From assembly GCA_036874045.1 (NCBI GenBank), contig CM072338.1, positions 20,420,501 to 20,484,500 of the forward strand: 64,000 nucleotides of DNA, read 5' to 3'. Under the pieces are notes generated by a model, which had not been told where the DNA came from, did not search any database, and saw nothing but the letters and a program-made list of their open reading frames with translations. Shown here piece after piece: positions 23,989 through 37,639 of this stretch. The stretch's first letter is position 1, and each line of letters begins with the position of its first letter. The translations under genes and the position numbers were made by a program. This stretch comes from Cymodocea nodosa (taxonomy: Eukaryota; Streptophyta; Magnoliopsida; Alismatales; Cymodoceaceae).

Positions 23989-25782
23989 TCAGGTGTAGGG
24001 TGGTGGCCTGGGGAGTTTGTCGACGGGTCCACAGAGAATCTCCGATCGGGGCATGCTGTACTCGTCGCGGAGGGACCTGGCAGATGACAAGACGCTGAAG
24101 TAGAGCTGCTGCCCTAGGTAGGCCCTCTCCAAGATCTCTGACCTCAGGTTCCACATCCCGGCGTTGTCGAAGGTGAGCATGATCGCCGTCCACGACCTCG
24201 GGTACACCTGGATCGTGTGCCTGCTCACCGCGTCCAGCAGATTGTACGTCTTCCTCTTCGCCCGCGTCCACTTCCCGCTTCCCATCCTACGCAAGGCATC
24301 CCCCAACCGTGGTTGATGATACTCGATCGATCGTATAATTAATTATCAATTAACCAGATGTGATGTCACAAACATTAATCGATTGATTTTATATGTGTGT
24401 GTGTGTGTGTGTGTGTGTATAATTATAACAATAATTACTCACCCGACAGGGAAGAAGGAGTATCCGTTGAGGTGGTAGGACTGGAAGCTCCGTTCAGGAT
24501 TCTCGAAGACGATCTCGACGAAGTCCCTGAACGTGGCGTTGACAACGATGGGTTCGATGGTGACGGGTGCATGAGATGGCCGCGGCATGTCACCGATGGT
24601 GTCGTACTTGAACGCTTTGTCGGCGATCCCGTAGTACTCCGCCAGCTTAAGAGGGAAGGAAGGGTACTTGAAGGACTTGCCGTTGATGGCGAACCTCAGC
24701 TTCCCGTCCACCGTCTCCACCGTGTTCCTCAGCTTGATGGTGCGGGTGATGTTGATGCTGCCGTAGTGGTAGGATCCCTGGGGGTTGGGCCTGGCGGCGC
24801 TGGCCGTCAGATTCCATCGGAACGACAGGAACTGGTTGAGAGACCACATCCAGCCCTTGGGTGCCTTGGGGAGATCTGGCGACGGCGCGGATTTGGAGCC
24901 GACGTACCTGACCACGCCGGTGGCGGAGATGTGGTACTTGGTGAAACGGGACGACGCCACCATGTAGTAGGCGCCTGGCTTCTTGTTGGCGGTGACCAGG
25001 ACGGAGTAGCACTGCCCGACGTGGATGTCGAGGGAGTCGTAGTCGTTCTGCATCACGTGCGAGCCGTCCATCTCCACCAGCTTCATGGGATGGTCTTGGA
25101 ACCTGAAGTTGAGGGAGGTCTTTATCCCGACGTTGCAGATTCTGTACCGGTACGTCTTCCTAGACTTCATGGTGAAGAGATCCGCGTCTCCCTTCCCGGA
25201 CTGCCCGTTCATCAGCACACCGGCGGGGCGGCCGAGGCCGTGACTCCCGTCGAGCCTCTCCTTCAGCCTTCTGTGGCTCTTGCTGTACCAGTCCCCGATG
25301 AGGACCGTGTAATCGTCCTCTGGGTCGGGGAAGGGGACGGGAATGAGGAGTCGGCTGTTAATGCGAAGCCCACCGAAGCCTCCGTCGGCCTTCTGCAGGC
25401 CGACCGAGGGGAAGTAGAAGTAGCTCCCGATCTGATCCTTGACCTGGAAGTGGTACGTGTGGTTGGTGCCAGGGAGGATGGGGCAGTTGGTCCCGGGCAT
25501 GCCGTCCTGCCAGCTGTTCTTCCTCTGCTGGATGCCGTTCCAGGAGAAGAGCAGGGGCTCGTCGAGGTTATTGAAGACGTTGACGACGATGTTGTTGTTG
25601 GTGGTGGAGTTGATGTTGGGGCCGGGGAACTTGTCGTTGATGAGGATGACCTGCTGAGACTTGCCCAGAAGTGTGCGCCGGCCGTAGGTCACGTTCCATG
25701 TGAAGAAAAGGTAGGGGTTCTCGGCCGATGACGGGCCGAGCAAGGCCAGGCACAGCAACGACGCAAGAACGCCAGCTGCCAT
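23989..25782 (-). CDS. SKU5-similar / Bp10-type multicopper oxidase homologue
   Basis: Two exons, complement(23989..24286, 24443..25782), give 545 residues. The donor is gg|gtgagt, the acceptor gtag|g, and the intron 155 bases. A 20-residue signal peptide (MAAGVLASLLCLALLGPSSA) is followed by three cupredoxin domains (about 25-140, 155-300 and 380-520) and many N-glycosylation sequons. The protein resembles L-ascorbate oxidase homologues of the SKS11-14/Bp10 group. The usual HxHG and HxH copper-ligand motifs are replaced (TWNVTYG near the start, SWNGIQQRK and FYFPS in domain 1), so it is probably not a normal oxidase; this is a known trait of the SKU5 family. No clear C-terminal GPI signal is present, so it is probably secreted to the cell wall. 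Related genes are often pollen-expressed; expression here is unknown. High GC contrasts with the neighbours. Confidence 0.93.
24394..24418 (+). repeat. (TG)n microsatellite in the SKS intron
   Basis: About twelve TG dinucleotides inside the single 155-base intron, so read as CA on the coding strand. Confidence 0.95.
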
Positions 25783-25842
25783 GGATGTGGAGGGGGTGAA
25801 GGTGGGTCGTCCGGTCCGCTTAATCCTGAGGAGGATGCCATT

Positions 25843-25850
25843 TATTTATA
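25843..25850 (-). promoter_or_regulatory. TATA box of the SKS-like gene
   Basis: The minus-strand sequence TATAAATA lies about 60 bases upstream of the start codon at 25,782, embedded in GC-rich sequence. Its spacing fits transcription starting roughly 25-30 bases later and a short leader. Confidence 0.7.
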
Positions 25851-26009
25851 TGCAGAGCAAGAGGAGAAGGAGGAGACAACGAGAGGAGGAGACGACGCGC
25901 TTCCATGTCGGGGGGAATTGTGGTCGTTGGTTGCCCTGCGCATTCGCGGGGCCAAAATTAGCGTACGAAAACCTTCAACCATCCTTCTTTGCCAAATTAG
26001 TCCTGTACG

Positions 26010-26050
26010 CCTCCTCCTCCTCCTCCTCCTCCTCCTCCTCCTCCTCCTCT
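26010..26050 (+). repeat. (CTC)n microsatellite
   Basis: About thirteen CTC triplets upstream of the SKS-like promoter. A shorter TAG triplet run lies at about 26,226-26,246. Confidence 0.95.
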
Positions 26051-26974
26051 CACCTTTCCTTCCTGATTAATTTCCCCATGCACGGAGCTAATAATTATCA
26101 AACCTCGACTCACCCTCTAATCGTATATATATATATGGTAACATTCAACCTTGTTGAAATTACCAATGTCCACCATCTTCTAATCAGATACCTTTCTCCG
26201 ATTTCGTTCGGACGCGTTCTTGATTAGTAGTAGTAGTAGTAGTAGTGGCATTACGGTATATATAATAAGGAAAGAAAATTTTAAATTCAAATATAAATAA
26301 AATCGTTACCATTGTGAAAGAAAAAAAATGTAGCAGATTTGATTGGGGATTAACTAGTGAATCATTTTCCTGCTACCCCCGCTGCTTGTCTTAAATTTGA
26401 AAAAAATAATATGTGAGTTCGTTTCCCGTTCCCGTAACATACATATGATTTCCCACTGAAATTATCCACGGGAAAAGCAACCACCACCCTACGCTCAAGG
26501 AATGCATTTTTTCTTCCTTTTGGGGTCCTCTGTTTGAAGATGCCCATATTTTCAATGAACATGCAAAAGACAACAAAATGTCCCGGTATTTTTACTCTTT
26601 AAGTGTTGAAAATAACGTACCAATTTTTGTTTTGATATAACACGTATATAATTTGTAGGAAAAATAGAAATACAAAGTTACAATGTTGTGAATAAAAGTA
26701 AAAGTATATTATGTAATTCATAAAATTTACAAGCAAAAATAAGATCAAGTGAAAGCAGACTATGCCTAACAACGAAATCCAGAACAATACTTCCAAAAAT
26801 GCACAAGATCGACATTTTATTCATAGTTTTACAACAATGAGTTGACGATAGCTCTACGAATCTGCAGCGGACCGATCTACCGTGCTTGACCGCATATGGC
26901 TCATAGGCTTACACCTGTTCTCATTAACATTTTGTCGCAACTTTTAACATGTCAAGATAGCATTTCCTGTTTGT

Positions 26975-27430
26975 ACACTTTTTTTATCAAAAAATGAAAC
27001 GACTGAAGAATAAAAATAACAGAATATGATAAGACATTATGTAAAATATAAACTTATTTATATATTAGAGGAAATGACCGAAAAATAAAAAATAAGATAT
27101 TTGTGTAATTGTAAGAAATGATAAAAAATATATTAAATAATAAATTAACAAAAATTACTATTAACTTGAAAAAATGATAAGAAATTAAAATTTTAATAAT
27201 AAATTAAACAATGTTATATTTGAAAAGTAATCTTGTAAATATTATAGTATATATTAATGTTTTATTAAATACAGATGTAACATATAAAATAATATATTTG
27301 TAATTAATATAAACAACATTATTCATTATAATCTTTTTTTTTAAAAAAAAATAATATGTTAATGTATTATTTAATATTATTAAGTTTCTAAATACGTTAA
27401 TATGTTAACATACAACTTGAATCAAATGGA
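26975..27430. repeat. AT-rich dispersed repeat, copy 1 (inverted relative to copy 2)
   Basis: The reverse complement of this segment aligns over about 450 bases with 38,635-39,165, with clear colinearity: shared blocks include attacaaatatattattt, gtaatttttgttaattt, catttcctctaat and cattttttgataaaaa. Internal composition is extremely AT-rich and non-coding. The two copies lie in opposite orientation on either side of the AIR carboxylase gene. They probably represent a non-autonomous transposon family; the ends are not sharply defined. Confidence 0.7.
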
Positions 27431-27924
27431 TTAAAATCAAACGAACCACAATATGGGTATCAGACCGACAATCAGATACAGATGGAATCTTTGAGGTAAT
27501 AAAGTCATGTGGCACACCTGAGATTGTCTTCTTTCACGCTGATTATTTTCTGACAAAAAGATGTACCCATATTTCACTGCTATCAATCATTTTTCTTAAT
27601 TTATGCACGACACTTGCTATTTAAAAACGATTATGTGCCTCAACAAGTAACGCTAAATCCCCTGAGGGAATCAGGAAATAATGCCATAATTTTTGCTAAA
27701 CGGTTCAAAATTTTGAAGATGGTTATCAGCGAGCTTTAACCTAAGATCCCGACCATCTCCTTGGTTTGTAAAGAACCACTTCGCCCCGCAGAGATCAACA
27801 CCAGCATCTGAGAAACAAGTTAAGAGCATGTCAGGAAGAGAAAAAAGATCACTGCAAATCCCCAACATGGAAATCGCACTAGAAAAAAACATTAGGAACC
27901 TTACTGTATATAGAGCACAAAAAG

Positions 27925-30900
27925 TCAAGGACTCAAGTACTTTTCCCAGCCATCCGCTTCAAGTTTTTCAGCCTTTTTCAACACAGTATCTTTCATGTCA
28001 TCATGGTATTGCACAACCCTGATAGGGTATAACAAAACGCATAAGACAAATTACGTTAGTTTGAGTTAAAGCGGAAGTATGCTTTCTTCTTCCTCACTAC
28101 AGATTAATAGACAAGTCCAAAAAATACCTGTCCAGCAAATTGGCGTCGCTGCATGCCAAAATCTTGACCGCTAGTAAAGCTGCATTAGATGCGTTTCCAA
28201 TTGCAACAGTGGCAACTGGGACGCCTTTTGGCATCTACATTATATAAAAAATAACATTAAAGATATATTTATACATTTAAAATTTAATTTCTGATGTAAT
28301 TTAAATTCTACAAAATTTAATGAAAAAAAATTAAATTTCAAATATTTATGTACATTTAGGAATTTAATGAAAATTAAAATTCAGATATTTATGCACAGTG
28401 ATATAATTGATTTTTAATAAAGTTAAGAAGTTTGTGCATCCAAAATCTAGTAGAAATGAAAATGAAAATTTTTTTCGTTAAATTTTAGAACCCTCTTATT
28501 TGTGCAGTTTGGAATTCATTTTCCAAAGATTCTCCAACACCCCCCTCCCCTTTTGAGGAAATGAATTCCAAACTTTTGTAAAGATTGAGAAAATGAATTC
28601 TCAACTTAAGAAGTCCGAATTCATTTTCCTTGCCTAACGCTCGTAGTTCATCTCCCACTCGCCTTCACACAAGAAACTCCTACACAAGAACCTCACACAA
28701 GGTCAACATCGCTCTCCACCGAGGAAGGTCAACCTCACTCTCCACATAGGAAGGTCACCATCACTCTCTACCGAAGAAGGTCAACCTTGATCTCCGCACG
28801 AGAAGCACACACCCTCTCTCTATATATAGGAAGGTCATTGTTGCTCTCCACTGAGGAAAGTCAACCTTAATCTCCGCACAAGAAGCACACACCCTCTCTC
28901 TCCATATAGGAAGCTCTTCGTGTCACCGTCGCTCTCCGCACAGGAAGGTCAACCTCACTCTCCTCACAGGAAGGCTGCCCTCACCTTTGCAATCACATAA
29001 GAAAGCTTTGTGATCTTCCAAACGAAGATAATCTATTTCTAACTTCCTTTAACGATTTCGAATGTTGAAGATCGACTGTCAGATTCCTCTCTTTCATTAT
29101 TATTCTGTTTTTTCAATTAAACCAGAGATAATTATGATTTCAAAGACATATAATTATTAAATGATGGATAACAATAAATGGAAAGAAAGTATTTATGTAA
29201 TTGACCCATATTGTGATGTTAATATATTGATTAATTGTTATTATTGTATACAACTATTAAACTAAAATGAACATTCATTAATTCATTTCCACATGTTATA
29301 ATGTTCTATATGTATTTCTGAATTCACTAGAATCAAACAATTCAGGAAAGTAGCTGCTTGTTTCTTCTTGAGCAGTCAATGCTGATTGATGATAGATTAT
29401 TTGGATATTCAGTATAAAAGAAAATTATTGGGAAACATAGGATATCAACCTTTAAATATGAAAATCAAGATTTCAAGAGCTGCACAAGGCTGCCAAAAAG
29501 AAAAACTCAAGTAGTGACTGTCAACATTTCCTTTGAAACAAATTTTTATGTTTTATTTTAATATTAAAGGTGATAATATGGCAGGATTGAAGGATTTAAT
29601 CTTAAATTCAACAGTCATTGTTAATGTTGGGTTCTCACTTGTAGAAAACCTCTTCAATAGAGTTAATTTGGTCATGTTTAATTCATTCTACACAAACACA
29701 GGCTTTTTAAATAAAAAAAATTTGAAAATAGATAAAAGCATTTAGATAGAAATTTGATATGGATGTTCTAATTTTAGATAACCACTAAAATTAAATAATA
29801 ACATAATAGAAGTTTGTTACATATTTTAACACATTTAGCAAATGATCTAACATAAAAGAAACATTGAACATGAAAATGTTGGTCATTGTTATCCACTCAA
29901 GCATCTAGATTCCCACCTTAGTAAATACTAGGTATGCTTTGCAATTGATATTATTCTATGAAAGTAAATAAACGCAATTAACATCCAATGTACAATGTGT
30001 ATACATATTATAACTATACAAACATTAGTCTAATATATTGCATGGGTGAGTTTCATAACACAAGTAAAAGAAAATCCAAGTATTATTTTTCATGACTGAA
30101 ACAAATATTTATGAAAATCACAATTTAAAGGAAAATGACTATTATCATTTTCCTTAAAACAAACTTTTATGTTTTATCATAATATTAGAGGTGATAACAT
30201 AACATAAATAACAATTCAATCAAAAATAATGTTAGCATATTTTTTAGTTCACAATTTCATTTGTAAAGCAAATAGAACAAATTTATGTCAAAATCTTAAA
30301 GATGAATGTGATATACAAGTTTAAAACTCTACAAATGTAAAAAGATAATAAGAAATAATTAACACTATTAGGAACAACACTCAAGAGTAAAGAAAAAAAA
30401 TTACAAATAAATTTTGTGAAAATATCATGAATGTAATATGAGATTATCATAAATGAAAACATTACAAGCATCACAATGAATATATTTATTGTAATTTACC
30501 TTTTATTGTTTCACCCCAAAAAGATGAGTTCTTATCATCTATGAGGTTTGTGTACTATCACAACATCACTATTGCTAGTGGTGGTGGTGGCGACAGTGAC
30601 AATAATAAAGATAGAACACTTCTTTCAAATGCCAAGCAGGCAACAATGAAAAGACCATCATAGTTGTTCAATAGCTAAGGTTTGTGATATGAGTATTAGT
30701 TCTCTACCATGTATGGCTTTATCTCCTATTATTGCTCTCGTGAGATAGCTGATGTATATATCGTGAAATTTAAGTTAATTGATTGAGTATTAATTTTATC
30801 TAATAATGTTAATTTTTATGTTTATTAGAATTTAAATCTTAATAGAAATTACGAGTATTTAAGTTTATTGCAAGAAGTTGATTATTTTGTTGAAAACATC

Positions 30901-33900
30901 AAGGTCATGGTGAACTCATCAATGCAATATTGAAATTTGAATTCTACAAAATTTAATAGAAATTAAAATTTAAGTGTTTATATACATTAAAAATTGAACA
31001 AAATTGATTTTTAATGAAATTAAATGATGAATTGAATTAATTAATGAAAATGTAAATAATCAAAGTATTAATTACTTACATTAATCAACTAACACATTAT
31101 TAAATTAAATCTTTATATATCATTTATCAATTAATTAAGTATATCATTATTCCATTTAGTTCATCTAAATAGGTCTAAACACTTACGACCATCCTATATT
31201 ACATTCATAAGATTTAAATAAATATGTTCATTATAATACTTGCAATGCTCTTATTCACGACCATCTCATATCGCATTCATGATATTTTTATCAAATTTAT
31301 CTGCAATTTTTTCCTTTACTCTTAAGTGTTGTTCCCACTAGTATTAATTATTTCATACTATCTTTCTGCATTTATAGAGTTTTGAACTTGTACATCACAT
31401 TCATCTTTAAGATCTTAATATAAGTCTGTTTTATCTATTTTACGAATGAAATTGTAAATTAAAAAACATATTAATACTATTCTTGTAGTTCATCTTCTTG
31501 TAGAAATATTTTTACTTGAGTTGTTATTCATGTTATGTTATCACTTTTAATATTATGATAAAATATAAAAATTTGTTTCAAAGAAAATGATGATAACCAT
31601 TTTCCTTTAAATTGTAATTTTCATAAATATTTGTTTCAGTCATGAAGGATAATACTTAGGTCTTACATGTTAGGTTCTTCTACTTGTGTCATGAAAGTCA
31701 CTCATACAACATATTAAACTAATGCTCATATAATTATGATAAATATACACACTATACATTAGACATCAATTATGTTAATTCACTTTCACCTCTTTCATAG
31801 AACAATATCAATTACAAAGTGTAACTAGTACTTACTAAGGTGGCAATCTAGATACTTGAGTGGATGACCAACATTTTCATGTTCAATGTTTCTTTTATGT
31901 TGGATCATTTGTCAAATTTGATAATATATGCAACAAACTTTTATTATGTTATTATTTAATTTTAGTGGTTATCTAAAATCAGAACATTCATTCCAAATTT
32001 CTATCTAAATGTTTCTCTCTTTTCAAAAAAAAAAAATCAAAAAAACATATGTTTGTGTAGAATGGATTAAACATGACTGAATTAGCTTTATTGAAGAGGT
32101 TTTTCTACATGTGAAAACCCAATATTAAGATAAATTCATTACAAAAACTTGAAATTTATTTTCTAAGGAAAATGAATTCTAAAGTGCACAAATAAGGGAA
32201 GTCCCAAAATCTAACGGAAAATTTTTTTATTTCCATTAGATTTCAGATGCACAAAACCCTCTAGCTTACCAAATGTGATTTGACCTAGCATAATTTATCT
32301 TCTCTTGTACCAATTCAGGCAAAGAAATAATATTGCTTAAGCAATTATACCATGAGGATAAGAAATAATGAAGCATAAATGGGATAAGACACCTGGACAA
32401 TGGATAGGAGTGAATCCATCCCACTTAATGAGGAAGTTTTGACAGGAACGCCAATTACAGGCAACGGAGTTAGCGAAGCCACCATACCTGATCTCCAAAA
32501 AAAATGTCGTCCAGATTGGAGGAGATGAAAAAACCACCGATGGACATTGAAAGTTGTTCAAATACCTGGTAAATGTGCTGCACCTCCAGCACCAGCAATA
32601 ATAGTCCTAATCCCTCTCTCTTTTGCTGAGCGGGCATAGTTATACATTCTTTCAGGAGTCCGATGTGCTGAAACAATTGTTACCTGCAAAATTTAAGAAA
32701 AGCCAATACTTAAATCATAGCTTCAAGCTATCCATCGGTTAAAAGACAACGTTATCAACAAGAAAATGCAATATTGTAAACCTCAAAAGGCACTCCGAAT
32801 GATGTCAAAACCTCTGCAGCATTTTTCATCACAGGAAGATCTGAGTCAGACCCCATTATGATGGCTACAAGAGGAGTATCTGTATATCACAAGCAAACAA
32901 GATGGCTAATGTAAAAGATATGACCATCATAAAAATATCCTGAATCAAACTTCTAAAATCCAAAAGAAAATGTAATATTGAAATGAATTACACATTACAC
33001 GAGATAATCATAATTCAAGATAGCTAATTAGCTATGTCATGTCCAGCTAAGTAAAAAGAGTGAACAAACTTCTAATCATATACATCTATAGAAACTATTT
33101 CTATGGTTTAAGCATGAGAAAGAATGCTCACGATCAATAGAATATTATCCACCACAACATAATACAAATATTTGTGATGTCTTTGGAGAGGGAAAATAGG
33201 AACGTAAGTGGATTATGCTTTTTAGAAATGATGAAGCGCATCAATACCTGGAACATGTCTGCAGGTAGATTCTACTGATAACAAAGTACTTAGCCGCCCC
33301 TTCACTATGCTCATAGATGGACCAGTAATTGTCACGTGGCCCATCTTCCTCAATTTTCGCATTTCTGGAAAATAATATTAGGTTCTTATGAAACAGATAA
33401 ATTCTTGAATTGGTGTGAGATAGAACCACAGCAGAGAACATAGACTAACCTGATTTATCATACCAATGGATAGAGATCCCTGGAATGTTTAAGGCCTTCT
33501 TTATTAGCTGATTAGCTATATAAAACCCTGATTCTCCCTGTAGCACAAGTTCCATAATAAAAGAAAATGGTTCTTACCTTGTGGAAGAAACAACCTTGAT
33601 TATGACAATGAAAAATTAAAATTCAAAAAATACAATTCACGGCATAAATTATCAGAGTTTTTACAAGTAATGCCAATTTTATACATATCCAAGAATGGGA
33701 GTCCCTAAACAACGACCGGCTTTATCAGAGTTATGTACAATTAGACTCTTGCTAAACTCACATTGGTGGAAGCCTCATGCATAGGATTCATCCTTTTTTT
33801 AGTAGTAATTAGCAAAGAAAATAACAACAATATCTGCAATTTTCCTGTCAATATAGAACATTCTATGTTGTAAATAAGCTTGATAAGTATGTGTTAAGGA

Positions 33901-36900
33901 AAACATTAAATTTGAAATTGGCACCTCATCTTCTCCTAGTATGTTGTACATGATGGAAGCTGGAACCTTCATGGAAGGATCTCCTAGCGGAAGACCAAGA
34001 ATGGCTCGCAAGTGCTGTTCATATTGGGAAGTATAGCAAGACTCTATCGTATGATGTCCACTATTATGTGGTCTAGGGGCAACTTCATTCAGTAAAACCT
34101 ACATAAAAACAGCAAACTCGATGTTAAATGACCAACCCTATTCTGAGCATCATTATTAAATATCCAGCGCATTATTAAGCACACCGTGTTGATTGAATTT
34201 GACAAAACTGAGTCATTGAGCATCATACAAAGATTAAAATATTAGAGAACATACAAAAACTTGAGAAAATAACTTATCACAAGGTAAGTGATTAAATATC
34301 TTCAACTGAAGATGAAACATATTCAGTGATTAAGTTGAAATATAAGGCCAACCTGGTTGTCAGTTGTTAGAAATAATTCAACAGCAAATACACCAGCACC
34401 CTCTAGTGAACCGATGGCCTTCTGAGCAACATCAACGGAGAGTTTCCTTATTTTTTCAGGTACATTAGCTGGAGCCTCGACTATATGGCAAATATTGTCC
34501 CTAACAAATGCCATTTGCACTCATAACATTATCAAATACTGTCATGCGAATCAAAGATATGACACTGTCATCAAAGGCCTGAAAGCAAGAAACAATCTTG
34601 AGAAAATAACTTGAAAATGTAACTTACTTATGAGTAGTCTCAACAACACAATAGCATGACAATTCATTTTCTCTTCCCCTTGCCACTATGACAGCCAACT
34701 CCTGAAACACAAAAAATTGATGAAAAACTGAATTTTTCTGTCAATAGGGATATGAACCCATAGTTAGCAATGTTCAATTGTCCAAATGGAACTTTCCAAT
34801 GTCCTCCCCGTGGAATTCAGGTTGAGAGAGAGAAATTGAACAAGTGGTCGACTAGTGATAAATGGAGAGGTCCTTTATCTATAAGTATGCAAGTCCCATT
34901 CATATTTGTCAATGTGGGGCTATGTTTAACACTTCTCATCACTTGATATTTTTTAGGTCGTACAAATATTCTTATTTTTAAAACGAATGGATGTGTAAAA
35001 CTTCACCTAGAATACTTTATTTGACTCTAATACTATGTAAAAATGTAAGATATTCAACTAAAACCATTTGATTATGAATGAAGATGTCTCTTAATGTATA
35101 TATGGGCAAGTCTCAGTCACATTTATCAATGTAAGACTATTTCAACAATTACAGTTACAACATGTAACAATGTCCTCTCCAAACAGACTAATATCAAGCT
35201 CTGATCATCCATGAAGATGTCTAGAGAAATAACCTTCCTCCAAAGATGACACAAAATCACCTCACATGAATACCATAGTACAAAAAACCTAACCTTTACA
35301 AATGGCGTCCACTTCTCCACATATAATCCCAGATCATATCCACCCAGTGCTGCACAAGAAAAAAGCAAAAAGGTGGGAGATTGCAAGATGATACCATGTG
35401 AAGGCCAATTCATTAAAATTATAAAAGCAAATTAATATTTCAGAAGGACTTGATACTAAGGTAATGGAATCGAGTGATGATTAGTCTAGACCCAACTAAA
35501 TAAGAAATAAACTTATGCTAGAAAATATTTAAATTTACAACCCAACTAATCACAATAATAATATGGAACATGAGAATTTCATGCATGAAGTACTAACCCA
35601 TGCAGGTAAGGAAAAGATATCTGAAAAACTGAAAACTTTTAGAAAAGGCTGGCCCAAGGTATATGATCATCAATATCAACTCCATAGAAAAAGAAAAAAA
35701 AAAATACTGAATCGATAACTTAATGCTTCTCTGTGTATAACCTGAAACACCTGAAGAAATGCTCTCTTTGCTATGAGCAACAACATTACCACGGCCATCA
35801 TAAGCCAGCTTTTTACTTTTTATCATGAGGGGATAACCAAATTTCTCTCCAGCTTCCTGGCAGCTTTCTAAACTGTCAACCTATTATCATTAGATAGTAG
35901 TCATCAGACTCAACTAAAGGAACCATGGTATTCAAAGTTAGAATAAACCTGGGGTGTTTATGTTAGCTAACCTCCATAAAGTCTGAAACTGGAATTCCAT
36001 GCTTTGAAAAATGGACCTTTTGAAGATACTTGTCCTGCATTGGCAAAACCAAGTGAATCATATAGATAATAAACCAAATGAAACTGTCACATCCAAGCAT
36101 CATCTAATTCTTTAATAATGACCTCCAACAGTAATTTTTATTAGTTGCAATTTATGCCGTAACTATTTAAAGGATCCTTATTACTTTTGCACCGTTTGTT
36201 TTCTTCCACCACAAAACCTTTTTGTTTCTTTTTTTCTCATTTTTTTCGTTTCATGTTGTTTTTATTACTTATGCACCATGTGTGTTTCTTCCACCAAAAA
36301 TTTTTCTGGGTCCTTTTTCTCATTTTTTTTCTGATTTTTGTTGTTTTTCACATAAAGCCAATGCACTGTAAATGGACTGTTATGTTTCAAAAATCAAGAA
36401 CACATTTGAAAATCTCAGTGGAATATATGGCAGAGAATACCTGGATTATCCGAATGGCAGATGCCTTTGGTTCACAATCTATACCTTGTTTCTCAAGTAT
36501 CTCCAAGGTGTCGGCATCAACATGTTCTATTTCAACAGTGAGTATGCCACACCTGTGTTAGAAAACAAGATGAGCTTATTACACATTCCACTACCTTGTT
36601 GAAATTCACTAAATCACATCCAAATTCACACAAACCAGACCTCTTTGCAAAATCTCGGACTGTGTTGCCATCATTGAAACTCCCAACCACATGCTGATAA
36701 GAAATAGCACTAGCAGGGCAATCCTCTGATGGATCCAATGTCATAACTTTAATCGCCATTTGAGATGCAGCTTGGCAGAGCATACGTCCCAGTTGACCTC
36801 CTCCCAGTACTCCCACGATTGTATCGGAGACTCCATGCACTTTTGCATCATCTTTTCTACATATCAAAACAAAAAGTAAAGCAAAGAAACAGATTACGAT

Positions 36901-37366
36901 TAACGTAATTCATTTCAAATAACAATGGGACGGTGGCATATCCACATTGTGTTGAATACCAACGAATAGCGTAGCACCGTCCCATTGTGAGTGCTAACAT
37001 AGAACACGGTCGTTACATATCCCATTTGCCAAGATGTCATACAGGGTTTGCAGAGGGGAAAAAGATGTCATATAGGAGACGAACAGTACAATTTATAGCT
37101 AAGAAAGCAGTCATGCACACCAAATGAAGGAAAAGCATATGAAAGAGAGAAAAATACCTTTCCATCGATGCGCGACAACCCAATCGAGTTGAAGATCTCA
37201 ACAGCACCACTGACAACGATGTTTGGAAGCTTGGATGTCGTAGAACCCTCGGCCCGTTGGTCAGGAACGACGGATGTCTAGACTTGGACTGTGCGTGCGG
37301 GTGAATAGAAGTGGTGGGGGCAAACGAGAGAAGCATTCTTCTTAGGAAGGCACTAATATTATTCAA
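27925..37366 (-). CDS. Phosphoribosylaminoimidazole carboxylase, PurK-PurE, plastid-targeted
   Basis: The sixteen-exon chain is complement(27925..28018, 28128..28234, 32393..32487, 32566..32683, 32782..32879, 33248..33364, 33450..33537, 33925..34098, 34353..34500, 34628..34701, 35294..35349, 35742..35880, 35972..36034, 36441..36552, 36641..36856, 37158..37366), giving 635 residues with every junction in phase. Residues 1-68 form a Ser/Arg-rich transit peptide. A PurK ATP-grasp module follows ([12 protein letters not shown] near 84, [15 protein letters not shown] near 345), then a PurE module from about 468 with [21 protein letters not shown] and [11 protein letters not shown]. Together they convert AIR to CAIR in de novo purine synthesis in plastids. 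The domain order matches fungal Ade2 and plant homologues. A second Met at codon 11 (37,336) could be the true start. Intron 14 is unusually long at 4.2 kb because of an inserted foldback element. Confidence 0.93.
28431..32257. mobile_element. 3.8-kb foldback-type element in an AIR carboxylase intron
   Basis: The outer ends are inverted copies: 28,431-28,527 matches the reverse complement of about 32,160-32,257 (shared tttgtgcatc, cttatttgtgca and gaattcattttcc). A second long pair joins about 29,590-30,475 with the reverse complement of about 31,255-32,150, with shared blocks such as aaaacctcttcaat, actcaag.atctaga and gatgaatgtgat. The loop is roughly 30,480-31,250. The left arm has about 1 kb extra (28,530-29,590), probably a later insertion, including its own short palindrome at 28,507-28,580. 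No transposase is seen. The family is uncertain; target-site duplications are not obvious. Confidence 0.72.
28660..28995 (+). repeat. Degenerate tandem repeat inside the left arm
   Basis: Repeated variants of aggaaggtcaacctcactctcc occur about nine times. A larger unit of about 80 bases (atctccgcac.agaagcacacaccctctctct) is duplicated at about 28,791 and 28,871. It lies in the part of the foldback element's left arm that has no partner in the right arm. GC content is higher than in the surrounding element. Confidence 0.65.
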
Positions 37367-37639
37367 ATATAAGGATGCTCCACCGTCAATCGAGGTATTT
37401 CTTCAGATATTGGGATGCACTAGTATTATTCAAATAAACCCAGCAGCAACATACATTATTCACACATGAGGATCGGGTTGCATTAAGGAAGAAATGAAGT
37501 GAAATCATGAAAGTTGATCCGTGTCAATCTACATGAGTAAATTTAAATAACTAAAACATGCAATAACATGGGGATGCAAAATGGGGCAGTCAGGTCCTAT
37601 TTTACATCATCACTCCTAAACTACAAAGTAAGGAGGATG

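Noticed and set aside
24397-25731. 444-codon plus-strand open frame
   Set aside because: It is the antisense shadow of the GC-rich SKS-like exon; the minus-strand product has a full, recognisable multicopper oxidase sequence, while this frame is a Gly/Val/Asp-rich sequence without domains.
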